Positions 13,670 through 23,294 of a DNA stretch of 64,000 nucleotides are shown piece by piece. Both the position numbers and the translations under genes were made by a program. Each line of letters starts with the position of its first letter. The stretch's first letter is position 1. Under the pieces are notes generated by a model. It worked only from the letters and a program-made list of their open reading frames with translations, was not told the DNA's origin and made no database searches. This DNA is from Phoebastria nigripes (lineage: Eukaryota; Chordata; Aves; Procellariiformes; Diomedeidae): the NCBI GenBank assembly GCA_035582835.1, contig JAYKAV010003376.1:219298-283297 (forward strand). The letters are read 5' to 3'.

Positions 13670-13780
13670 CCCNCCCCCCCCCCCCAGTTCCCCCAGGGAA
13701 GATCCCACCCCCCACCCACACCCCCCCCACCCCCACCCCCCACCCCCCCCCCCCAGTTCCCCCAGGGAAGATCCCAGAGA
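13670..13780. repeat. C-rich tandem duplication, G-quadruplex-prone on minus strand
   Basis: Long cytosine runs flank two copies of a unit containing CAGTTCCCCCAGGGAAGATC; the copies start near 13685 and 13754, a period of about 69 bp. An N lies inside the first C run, showing uncertain base calling. The minus strand has many G runs of three or more, so it could form G-quadruplexes. Proline-rich and glycine-rich frames on both strands are products of this repeat and not genes. Confidence 0.85.
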
Positions 13781-13799
13781 AGCATCAGTCTTGCTCACC

Positions 13800-14980
13800 A
13801 CACAACCGACAACGCAGCGAGGAAGGCACAGGATGTCCTTCGCTTTGTAAAGCTGGTCCCCTGAAGCCCAGAGACCCCTCAGATGGCTTCTGCTGAATCT
13901 ATGGTACGGTACCTCAACCTCGGGCTGTTTCCAAGCTTCTTATTAACATGGACTTTGTACCATTGCTGGCATTCAGCTCAGCTCAGCTCACCTGTAGAGC
14001 TGGTTAATGGAAAGATGACAGCCAGCAAGTGCAAGGAGTGTCCTTGGCTCAGGGTACGCAGTGTGAAACCTTTGGCTGCTGCAGAGCCAGAACAGACCAT
14101 GTCTTCTGGGGAAGGAGTCATCTTTCTCCTGTGGTTCTCAGCCCACAGTGTGACGATCCTAGAGGCTACTTTGAGATGTTTTCAAATGCCATCTGAGAGA
14201 GGCTGGTCCATCCTCAGGAGGCTTGAAATTATTGTCCTGTCAATCTGCAAGTTCAAAATGTATCAGAAAGTGCTTGATTAGTGTCAGGTAGTTTGACTCC
14301 CTCTAAAGTCAGTGAAGAGGGAGGTGGCTCCTCCAGACATATGAGAGAGACAAATTGACTTCGGAGATGATGACTTAAGCACCCATTCCTATGGCAGAGT
14401 CCCACTTAGGTGTCACAATCTCCTCTGCAATGCTGAGGACATCTTAAAATACTGTGCCCCTAAGCCAGCCCACTGAGCAGTGGGTCACCAAACGAGCATG
14501 CAGACAATGGTGATATTAGGGTCGTACCTGTAATCCTGTGCTGTTTTCTGCCTTGGGGTCTTACACATTGCTTCTAGGAGGGATGTCCCTCTGGAAAACA
14601 GACTGAGACCTGCTTTTGGCTGGAGATGGTGATTAAAAGTCAGTGTTCTGTGGCCAGGCAGAGAATCACTCCTTGCGATTAAAACACGTCCAGAGAATAG
14701 GGAGGAAGCATGTCTCCATCCTCTGTTTTTATGTGGTATCTGGGTAGTGACTGTGTTTGCCAGTGATGGGGATGGCTGAGGTTCAGTCCCTACCACTGCC
14801 GATGTGTGTCTGAAGGGAATCCTCTAACCACTAGCCAGGGGCAGCTTGGAGGCACGTACCAAAAACTATTGAATCTGCGGTAGCTTTGGAGGAACTCCTG
14901 CATCTCTCTCCTCCCGCAGCCCTCCAGCATGGCTTTTGGAGCCAGAAGCTGTGTCTTCATTTTTGTGTTGATGATGACTT
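13800..14980. other. Non-coding interval; one isolated 132-codon frame of unknown value
   Basis: A + strand frame at 13883-14281 is the most gene-like ORF here, but it shows no recognised domain, no Kozak or splice context I can defend, and no partner exons. I treat it as chance. The rest of the interval is ordinary non-coding DNA. Confidence 0.5.
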
Positions 14981-14984
14981 TTTT

Positions 14985-15185
14985 CTTCCAGGATTTGCTC
15001 TAATTATTTTTTGAACTCTTCTCAGTGCTTGTATCGGTGAGCTCCACCGTTTAACAACACACCTTGTGAAAAGCTTTTCTTGTTTATCTTAAACCTGCTA
15101 CATCATTGTTTCTTTGGCTAGTCCCTAATTCTTGTAAACTGAGGAAGAGTTCAGTGTTCCCTGTCCACCTTCTCTGTGAGGTCTG
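14985..15185 (-). mobile_element. Ancient CR1-like LINE 3'-end relic (copy 1)
   Basis: The + strand order of landmarks matches the reverse complement of an old CR1-related 3' end widespread in birds and reptiles. The landmarks are a TTTTTTGAACTCTTCTCAG segment, then a GTGAGCTCCACCGTTTAAC segment, then ACACCTTGTGAAAAGCTTTT, then TTAAACCTGCT, then CCCTAATTCTTGTAAACTG. The same family appears at 40700-41165 in the same orientation. Divergence is high. Family assignment comes from recall of the family pattern and was not checked by a search. Confidence 0.6.
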
Positions 15186-15839
15186 AGGAAGGATGCTAGT
15201 GTAAACATACAGGCAAAAATAAATGCTACTAACAGTTTTAAACTGGTATTCTTCCTTCCTTTCCGTCACAGATGCTCCACACACACATATGCGTAGATTG
15301 ACCCTTTTCTGTCTTCACTGGCATATTTCTTTACAAATTCATATTGGTTATTTTGTTAAGATAAATGAATTAAGAGAGATAGGAGATGGTCTAAATAAGT
15401 TTGTAAGAAACCACTGTTAATTAAGGTCTATCTAGATTTACTGCATGGGATTCAAACTGATTGTAACTCATACTATCAGCTGAAAAATTAGGTTACATGA
15501 GGTGTTCTCCTTCTAAAGCAATGGACAAATTAAAGCTGCTATATGCCCTTAGTTTTTCTAACAACATATTTCTCTCAATGAAACAATTGCTATGACTACA
15601 CTTCAGTTGAATGAGTTCCGTATTGTCCTTTTTAAAAAGCGCTGAGCTCAGCACAAGGCACTGCAAAATCGCTTGGTTTGTTTTTGTCTCATTTCAGTTT
15701 AGACATATGGCTAATCATGCCTGAAAAACACGTAATCTTATCCAGGGCAAAATTCATATCATTATGTAGGGAGAGTTCAAGTGTTTCCCTCTTATTTTAA
15801 AATAATGTTAAACTGGGATTACGCTGTATTATGTTCCTT

Positions 15840-16125
15840 TTGGACCTTAAATGTCCATGTGCATTTATATCAGCCGTCTGGCTGTCACATCCGTACTTGC
15901 TGCCTCAGTGAGTAACAGTGAAGGAAACCAGCATATTAGCTCCTGGAACAAATGGGGTCTTTTCTTTATAAGAAGATAGCTGGGACATAACTTAATATAA
16001 CTGCTCCCTGTTCTTCTTAATGGAAAGCTAAGTGACATGACACATGTCATGTCAGGTGACAGATAAATGAGTATTAATGATCTCCCAGGCTGCCGAAGTT
16101 TTAGAATATAAAAACACATCCTACC
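15840..16125. promoter_or_regulatory. Candidate enhancer with TALE-homeodomain half-site cluster
   Basis: The core at 16033-16061 packs five TGACA/TGTCA cores (16033, 16038, 16045, 16050 and 16057) into 29 bp, including 9 bp perfect inverted arms (16033-16041 and 16046-16054). It is followed directly by AGATAAATGA and TATTAATGATC, which carry HOX-like AT cores. TGACA/TGTCA is the known core of MEIS, PKNOX and TGIF sites. The surrounding DNA is non-repetitive and enhancer-like. Binding is an inference; the half-sites themselves are directly visible. Confidence 0.4.
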
Positions 16126-16919
16126 CTCTTAAGAAAATTCTCACTGTACATTTTTGAGTAAAAAGATAATATTTTTGAGCAGCATGTTAGTGTGGTTTTT
16201 TTGTTAGATGTAAAAGTAGCCTGTATACCGCAATAATAAACACACGGCCATCTGTGCCTGCTACATCCAGAATTGGTTTTACATTTTTGCAACCAAAATA
16301 TATGCACAGAACTATATGAATATATAACACGGACATCTAAACACATAGATTTATTTTGTCAGACATGCAGAACTACATGTGATGTACACGCACATATTTT
16401 GTGTATTCAGCACTATTATTGTGCCCATAAACTCACACGTCTCTGCAGGTACCTGTAGGTGAAGTTGTGTAATTATCCGCACCGAGGTCTCATGGCAGAG
16501 CTCTGAATTTTTTTATCTAATTCTCTGTGGAGAGAATTACTTGCGTGTATCTTTGTGGTGTATATCTATTTATTGATCGTGCGGCGCATGGTGCGATGGC
16601 AGNTTTATGTACTGTACTTTGCCCACGCACACACCTATGTTGGCCAGGACCGGTATGGCAGGTACAGGAATATCTATATAATATACATATCAGTGCATTA
16701 TGAGCAGCTCATTGAGTTTAGCGCGGTACTCCTGCTGCTGCTTTTGTGCAGTTCATTATAGAAACATACTTGAGTTTGCTCAGTTGCTTATCCCAAAGGC
16801 CAACTTTTGATCTTCTCTTGGGAACCTGTCGCACTGCCTTGGTTTCTAGGTACCACAGCCAATGTGTTTACCAACTCTTTTTCTCTTTCTCGCCCTTTCT
16901 ATTATGCATCCCCTTTTTT

Positions 16920-17285
16920 CTGCCACACAAAAGCTCTGTGCAGTGCTTGTGTGTGGTCCCCAAGAGATGCGGGCCCGGCGAGGAGCCGATTTTCGGTGAG
17001 GCGCTGGGCTGGAGGATCTGTGAACCCGTGTAATTAGCAGTTTAGATCCGGGACCCCACGTGTGGGAGCGGGGCCCGCGGTTGTGCCGGAGCGATGGGGA
17101 CAGCCGCCCTCCAGGCGAGTGCACCGACCCCTGGCAGAAGGGTCATGCCGCGCCGCAGACAGCCCCCGAGCTCAGGAAAAACCCAGAGATCAGAGCCGCA
17201 ATCTGTAGCGGGGTGTCCTCCCCCCCCCGCCACCCCATGCACAACACATGGATTCAGAANGGGATCATTTGGAAAGCGTTTGCAA
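16920..17285. promoter_or_regulatory. Small CpG island
   Basis: By hand count about 25 CpG dinucleotides occur in 16921-17280, well above the depleted vertebrate background. The core (16970-17170) contains CGGGCCCGGCGAGG and GGGGCCCGCGG strings. A splice-donor-like TCG|GTGAGG lies with its GT at 16996. The AT-rich shoulder upstream (16200-16740) also retains CpG at an above-background rate. No coding exon is recognisable. It may be a minor or distal promoter, or a satellite of the larger island at 20.3-24.7 kb. Confidence 0.65.
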
Positions 17286-17539
17286 ACATATGGGTCGTTT
17301 TTAAGTCAAGACTTCTTTAATTCACTGTGTTTCCTAGTTTTTTTGGAGGGAGGAGTTTGATGGAGGTTTTGGGGGCGGCTGTTTTGTTTGGTTTGGGGGG
17401 GGGTGCAAAAAGCCTGGCTGGGAAAGGAAAAAAGAGGAGGGCTGAGTGGTGGAATAAAGAACGCAGCAAAGCTACCCCAAAGCAGCTTGTTCCCAACTCA
17501 TGTCCCTTACACAGAGATTAAAAGAACAAACACTCTGCT

Positions 17540-17730
17540 CTTCTTAATGACGGCATTACCAAGTATAATTAATTAGAAGGGTAGCAAAAGGAATCAGATC
17601 CCTGATGCTAATTACTTTCCTAAAAGGATAATATGCTCTTATGTTACCAGTCTAGATCTGACAGAAATATGTCTATTACTGCTACCGCTGCTAATAATCA
17701 AGTGGTAAAATAAAATACCGAAGGGACGTA
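17540..17730. promoter_or_regulatory. Candidate conserved noncoding element with homeodomain cores
   Basis: The block carries several TAAT/ATTA cores, including the palindromic TTAATTAA-like centre near 17568 and TGCTAATTACTTT near 17607-17619. It has no repeat signature and no coding potential. This resembles homeodomain-rich enhancers between developmental promoters, but the evidence is composition only. Confidence 0.3.
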
Positions 17731-17734
17731 CATG

Positions 17735-17885
17735 CCTGGGTTTATTTATATGCATGTATGTATACATACACATATATATAATGATATAATCACTATATAT
17801 AAGCATGATGTGTACAAATACACATGCATTATCACTTCATGTTTATATATGTATAGTTAGAGTGTTTCTTTAGACATATATGTTG
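17735..17885. repeat. AT-rich alternating (TATG/TATA) low-complexity region
   Basis: The region consists of TATG, CATA and TATA steps and contains a 16 bp perfect palindrome at 17755-17770. It is low-complexity DNA; no function is evident. Confidence 0.75.
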
Positions 17886-17889
17886 ACAG

Positions 17890-18430
17890 ACAGCCAGGCA
17901 GAAAGACAAATATTTATAACACCACTTCTCTGCAGTGCTACCGCCAAAGGAGGGGAATGATAAACAAAAGCTCCCCCACCTTTGCCACCCTTGGCCTGTG
18001 CAATTAGGTCTGGGGTAGGAGCAGGGCTGTGTTTTCCTTTTCTTGGATGGAGATGTGATGGCCTGTTAGGCTTCTTCGTGAAGAACTAATGACTGGATGG
18101 CATTGATTTGCAGAGGAATTTTAGCTGCAGAAAGTGATCGGTGTCCTTCAGCCAAAGATGTGTCTCAGCAGGCTGGACGTATTTTGCTTAGCTTGCTCTG
18201 GTTACTGTGAAGGATTGCTAAATAGATGGTGGGTTAGCAGTTAAAACACACAGGCTTTAGGTATTCAGTGAGAAACCTGTGTTGCAGAGTTGTTATTATC
18301 ATCACTTTAAGAAGTTGGAAGGGATGTATAATGCAGCCTGAGTAAAATCCTGGCTCTCAAATTACTTTAGTGAGTCTGAGTCAATTATCGTATATACATA
18401 CAGTGCAGGGGGGTACGGTTGTTACTACAA
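17890..18430. other. Non-coding interval, nothing recognised
   Basis: Unique-looking sequence between two low-complexity regions. It has normal CpG depletion (about five CpG in 18001-18420) and no gene, repeat or RNA feature that I recognise. Confidence 0.5.
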
Positions 18431-18477
18431 GTGTGTCTACCTATCTACATCCTTCCCCCACCTCCTTGTGTGGGTAA

Positions 18478-18770
18478 GCACACAGATGTGATGGACCTGT
18501 GGATGTGCATATGCACATGGGGATGTGAACATACGTATGCACATCCCTCTGTGCACACTTGTACCCACTGTATGTACGTGTGTGTGTAATACCTGCGTGC
18601 ATAGATGTGTTTCAGTCTGTGAGCATATTTGTGTCCAGGCTGCATGTTTGTGTGCATATATATGTGTGTGTAGGTGCATATATTTATCCCTATGCATTTT
18701 GCCAGCAGGAGAAAACCCACATATGTAGATCCGTGTGTGTATATGCAGGTGTGTGACACATGCATGAGCA
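18478..18770. repeat. Degenerate TG/TGCA-rich low-complexity tract
   Basis: Nearly 300 bp are built from TGTG, TGCA, CATA and TATG steps. This generates the cysteine/valine frames on the + strand and the histidine/threonine frames on the - strand, which should be rejected as genes. It is probably a decayed microsatellite. Confidence 0.8.
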
Positions 18771-19133
18771 TAGACTTGACATGTTATTTTTAGTTGTTTC
18801 CCATCCTTCCAGACAACTTCCCAAAATATCACTCTCTCTCCCCATTCCTGCCTCCCGATCCTGCCATTCCCCCAGACTGTGAATTTTCTTCGGGACTTGA
18901 GGCCTTTGCCCAGTGCCCCTCAGTGAGCAGAAAGCAGTAAGTGCAATTTAATGTATTATTTATGAGTGGTGGGAAAGTCTAAGGGGGTTTTAATCTCTGC
19001 TTCTCCACTTCCTTCCCAGCTGAAAACCATTTCACCTCCCTTCCCAGATATTCAGCTCCAGTGTGCTCCCCCACCCCACTCCCATCTGCGCCTTATTTGT
19101 ACAAATGTTCCCGTGTCTTTAGAAATCATCTTC

Positions 19134-19178
19134 AAAAAAAAAAAAAAAAAAAAGAGGGAAAAAAAAAAGAAAAGAAAA
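19134..19178. repeat. A-rich tract
   Basis: A run of 20 adenines (19134-19153) is followed by GAGGG and a second A-rich run. It is simple-sequence DNA, with no retroposed gene body recognised upstream. Confidence 0.9.
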
Positions 19179-19442
19179 CCCCTCACCAAACCCATATTGT
19201 ACTTAAACATTTGTGAAGATTTTGTGTCTCAATATGGAAGCGAGAGGGGGCTCTGGGAGGGGCTTTCGTGGTGAAATGTCTCATTCAGTCTGCTGAGCCC
19301 CCTCCTTGAAGTTTCTTTTCAAGGCTGTTGGAAAGTTGGGCAAACTGAAAAGCAAAACAATAATTAGAGATAATTGCTTGTGTCCAAACACAGGCATCAA
19401 AGCCTCGGGGGTCTCATTTGTGATGGGCCTTGGTGTGTGATC

Positions 19443-19443
<1 letters not shown>

Positions 19444-19490
<47 letters not shown>

Positions 19491-19505
19491 TAAAAAAAAA
19501 AAAAA
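19444..19505. repeat. Long poly(A) tract (45 A, then 14 A)
   Basis: Forty-five consecutive adenines (19444-19488) are followed by GGT and fourteen more. Runs this long are unusual in avian DNA. The sequence upstream is unique and does not look like a processed pseudogene or SINE, so the tract is either an expanded homopolymer or an assembly artefact. Confidence 0.92.
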
Positions 19506-20780
19506 GTGACCCTTATTTTATTTATTGAGTGGGGGAACAGAGAGAAAGTGCCAGATGGAAGGACCTCAGAGCAATCTCCAACGGCTCAGCCCTGCCTGCT
19601 TGGGCGAACAGGCACTGAGGCCAGGATAAAAGGGATAGAAAGCAGGGTCAGGAGAGGTTGCATAATTACTAGGGTGGAGGTAAAAAGGGTGAGGGGGAAG
19701 ACAAGGGTCTCTCTGGCCACAGCGTGGGGATCTGTGCAACCCCCCAGCTCCATGTGGCTGGTGATATCCCTGGTACCCAGGATAGGTACCAGGGATGCTG
19801 CAGTATGCCACATCAGGGGTGGTACAGGAGTCCTGATTTTCAGGGGGCTGAGTCACCCCCTTTCCCTTCCTCCAAGCTGGATCCCTAGTGTGGATCCAAG
19901 CGGATGCAGAGCTGAGAGGCTCTGCCCCAAATTCCTCCCTGATGGGATGCACTGCCAGCATGAACATGGCAAGCCCCGGATTACCTAGAGCACAGGCAGC
20001 ACNGAATCCCTGGTGTTTTTACTGAAAACATGTCAATGAGGGGGACTGGGAAAAGAAATAAGGGGGAAAGGTTGTAAAAGGCAGGGGTGGTATAAAAAAA
20101 AATCCACCAAACCCAGTGAAATGGTCTTGTCCCCTAGGCCTTACTGGGAAGATGCGTTGCCCTGACTGCAAATGATGCAGGAAAGGGTCTGGGCAAGGAT
20201 GGGGGTGTCAGATTTAGGGGGACTGGACCCCTTTCGAGGGGGCCGCAGGAGGCTGAAGGAAAGCAGCAGATGAGAGCAGAGGAGCAGGGAGGCATCCCTG
20301 CAGGACAGGGGTAACAGGGGACTCTCCAGGGAATCCTTTTCTCTTCTCTGGTTTTCAAAGACACTGGTTCACACGATAAGACGCGGCCAAGGTTTCTTCT
20401 TGCCCCGCCTGTCCCTCGGTAATGGACTTATAATGACCTAAACGATTTGCTGATTAGGGACAATAAATCTGCCTTTCCGTGAGGGGTGTCCCTCACTGGG
20501 GTGGCAACGGGGAGGGCTGGGGCCAGGGGGACTCGCCAGTCCCCGAGCAGGAAGGTGACTGTGTTTGTTTATTCGGGCTGCTGGGAATTTGGCTGCGGAG
20601 CCGGAGACATTTATCTCTGCATGTGCCCCCCGTCTTTCCAGGGGGACAATACCGGGGCTCAGACATAACGGGAGAGGTGACTGCTGGGGTGGGTTTCGCG
20701 GCTTTTTTGGGGGGGAGTGGGGGAAATGCATGGGGCGGCTTTTCTCGGCTAGCTCCTCCAGCGACAGGTTAAAAAGAAAA

Positions 20781-20802
20781 AGGGGGGGGCGGGGGGGGCG
20801 GG
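20781..20802 (+). repeat. G-run tract, potential G-quadruplex
   Basis: Two runs of eight guanines and a final run of three are separated by single cytosines (20782-20802) within the first CpG-island block. This satisfies the G-quadruplex pattern on the + strand. G-quadruplexes are common at promoters; formation here is an inference. Confidence 0.7.
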
Positions 20803-21500
20803 AAATAGGAAGGAAACCACGAGTAAAAGCCCCGACGGCTCTTCTTCGCCTCGGCCCGCGGCGGGCAGCCCCACCGCCCCCCGGCCCGGCCCGGCCCGCG
20901 GCGCCGCGCGGTCCCGCGGCACCCCCTGCGCCCCGCCGAGGGAAATGCACCGGCGCTGCGCCCGGGGCAGCCCGCGAGCGACCGCGCTGCTCTCGGATGC
21001 AAAAAATAAAAACCCAAAATAAACAATTTTTTTTTTTTTTTTTAAAAAGGGAAAGCAAAAATCTCACTGCATTAGCTTAAAACGGCCGGATCCTCCAGGA
21101 CTTGCTCAAGTGCAACGTCCCGTTCGTGAGCGCGGCGTCAGGATGGTGTCGCTGGTTTTGGAAGGAAGGAGAAGGGGGGTGTTTGGTGTGTCCCCCCCCG
21201 GGGGCAGGTGCATGCAGGAAGGTGGCTTCCGCGGCAGGACCGGCAGAGATGCCCCAAACGGGGTGGTCTCCCGGCGGAGGGGGGTGGCCGTGCCCTCCCG
21301 GCGGTGCGCTAAGGCGCCGGCATTCGCCAGGCACTTCTAATTAGCAAATAAAGATGTTGATCATTAGCGAGCAACAAACCTCCAAGACAGGCGGGCGCTC
21401 CCCGGGACGCCTCGGAGCCGGGCTGCGGGGCCGAGGGCTGCGTCCTGCCCGCCGTCCCGGGCCGCTTCCCGGCCGCCGGGTGCTCCGGCACCATCACCTG
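20800..21500. promoter_or_regulatory. CpG island block A
   Basis: The block is very GC-rich, with stacked CCCGG, GCGCCGCGCG and CCGCGG strings around 20850-20945 and again at 21280-21490. It holds a short AT-rich insert (21000-21075) with a T run. Overlapping frames on both strands (20438-21067 minus, 20565-21080 plus) are Pro/Arg/Gly/Ala rich as expected for uninterrupted GC-rich DNA and show no domain, so I do not call them genes. A homeodomain-like CTAATTAGCAAATAAAG string lies at 21338-21354. Confidence 0.8.
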
Positions 21501-21589
21501 GCGCACAGCTGCAGCTCTCTTTAGATTTCTTTCTTTTTTTTTTTCTCTTCCCCCCCCTCCCCGCCCCGTAGGGTTGCTGTAGTTGAGGC

Positions 21590-22440
21590 GAAATCCGCCT
21601 CTTCTCACCCCGGAGCCCCCCTCAAAGCCCCGACCCTTTCTACCGCACAGACCCCTCTCTAACTGTCGTTCTCGCAATTTGCAATCTTCCCCCCCCCCCG
21701 CCCCCACTCTCTTTTGGCATCTCTCAGTCTCCCTCCCTCTTTCTATTTAGCAACACCCCCGCACACCTTTTGGAATTTTTCTTTCCCCCCTCCACCGACC
21801 CCTCCTCTCTCGCTCCTGCGGGAGCGGCAGAGACGTACGCCGACGTTCGCCGGCTGGATCCCGAAAGGTTTTTTACACAATCACCAGCTGATGCAAAATC
21901 ATTTTACAAAAATGTCGAAAAACGTTTGTCCCGAGTCAAACAAAACCAGCATTTTTTTTTCCCCGATTGATTTTTGCTACAAACAGCGAGTGGCTTTGGA
22001 TCGGGCTGGCTCCGCCGGGAGAAGCTGTTTGGTTCCGTTTCGCTCCGATTTTTATTTTATTTTGTTTTTTTTGTTTGTTGCATCTTTATTTTAATTTCTC
22101 TGTAGAGATTTTTTGCAGACATCCGCGCTTCCTCCTCCCGAGAACAAGCGTGTGGAAACACAGCGTTTGCAGTCCCGCAAACCATCATTACCTGCCCCGG
22201 GGCGATTACGCCAGGAGCTGGCATGGACCCTGGGGGTCCCGGGACCCTCCTGCCCCGGGGGCAGCGCCGGCAGGGCCCGGGCTGCCCCCCGCCCCTCCGC
22301 GCCCCGGGCCGGGGGCTGCTCCGCCGGCGGGACCAGCTCGGCTGCCCCGTGGTTTCGAAATGACATTTCTCCCGGTGAGCCGAGCCAGGCTCCGAAACAA
22401 AATCAGCGTGTTTATGTCCCGCGGGGTGGGTTTTCTTTGA
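21590..22440. promoter_or_regulatory. CpG island block B with candidate splice donor
   Basis: The block mixes pyrimidine-rich 5'UTR-like sequence (21690-21810) with CpG-dense segments (21820-21870, 22000-22060, 22190-22380). A good vertebrate donor-like sequence CCCG|GTGAGC occurs with its GT at 22375-22376, compatible with a + strand noncoding first exon ending at 22374. No transcription evidence is available. Frames crossing it are compositional and lack domains. Confidence 0.65.
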
Positions 22441-22500
22441 TAAATGGCTGCCCGGGGCTTCTGCCTTCTACTTCGTCCTGTTCGTTCCCCGATAATTTAC

Positions 22501-23060
22501 AAGTTTAACGCGCACACACACCCACACTATACCTGTGTATATATATATGCCACACATGACAAATTCGTAGTTCATTACACGATACATTTGTGAAACGTGA
22601 TGAAATATGCCACATGCGTATGAGGCACATTGTATACACAATACTTGTAATTCGAAATTGTTGTATATACAGTTCTACATACTGTAGAAAATATTTCGAA
22701 GTAAATTTATGTATATCCTTAATTTAAGTACATCCTTCAACTAAATTTAGTACATATATTTAGATGAATTATGTTCTTAAATAAGAATTAGAATTATAAA
22801 TTATAGAAGTGGCATATTCGTATGATATACACAATTACCGATATCTTAAACAGACTTACAACATAGGTGAATACATACATACACGATATTTGCAGGAAGA
22901 CTTTATCAAATAGACGGCCATTTACACGTATGTGTACACTTACGGACACGTATGTCCATATATATAGAAATAGCCTCCATATATATATGTATAATTTTTA
23001 CCTCTAAGCGACCTTTGAGCTGTACATAATTACCGAAACGACCATTTAGATACAGATATG
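22501..23060. promoter_or_regulatory. AT-rich bridge inside the CpG domain, CpG not depleted
   Basis: Hand count for 22501-23040 gives about 93 C, 75 G and 18 CpG in 540 bp, that is about 31% G+C with a CpG observed/expected ratio near 1.4. Typical AT-rich avian DNA is strongly depleted. The stretch is full of ACGTATG, TTCGAA and CACGATA-type words. It therefore seems to belong to the same unmethylated domain as its GC-rich neighbours, although standard CpG-island criteria would exclude it. No gene or transposon is recognisable. Confidence 0.7.
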
Positions 23061-23088
23061 CACACATCCTTAAATGATCCGTACGCAG

Positions 23089-23120
23089 GCGTGTGCGCAC
23101 ACACGCACACACACACGCGC
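23089..23120. repeat. Perfect alternating purine-pyrimidine tract (Z-DNA-prone)
   Basis: Thirty-two consecutive bases alternate purine and pyrimidine, made of GC, GT and AC steps with GCGC at both ends. Such tracts are the classical Z-DNA-forming sequences and are enriched near promoters. It sits at the left edge of CpG island block C. Confidence 0.85.
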
Positions 23121-23259
23121 GGTGCACACGGGCACGCACCGTGGGCAGCCAAGGGCGGTGCAGAGGGGGCCGGGAGGGAGAGGATGGGACCCCGACCCCC
23201 TCATGCCGTGTGCCCGGGCGCCGCGGTGATTGCCGACCTGCCGCACCGAAACGCGCCTC

Positions 23260-23294
23260 TTCCTCCTCCTCCTCCTCCTCCTCCTCCTCCTCCT
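23260..23294. repeat. (TCC)n microsatellite
   Basis: About eleven TCC trinucleotides lie within CpG island block C. This polypurine-polypyrimidine tract could form triplex DNA. GA/CT-rich tracts are common in promoters and 5'UTRs. Confidence 0.9.

Noticed and set aside
13540..13896. Proline-rich frames and the glycine-rich minus-strand counterpart
   Set aside because: Direct translation of the C-rich tandem repeat, crossing an N.
17755..17770. 16 bp perfect palindrome in TATG repeats
   Set aside because: A by-product of the alternating low-complexity sequence.
18437..18832. His/Thr/Tyr-rich frames of 108-131 codons on the minus strand
   Set aside because: Translation products of the degenerate TG/TGCA tract.
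20438..21067. 209-codon minus-strand frame and overlapping plus-strand frames in CpG island block A
   Set aside because: Arg/Pro/Gly/Ala-rich composition and lysine runs follow from GC-rich DNA and a T run. No domain, and both strands are equally open.
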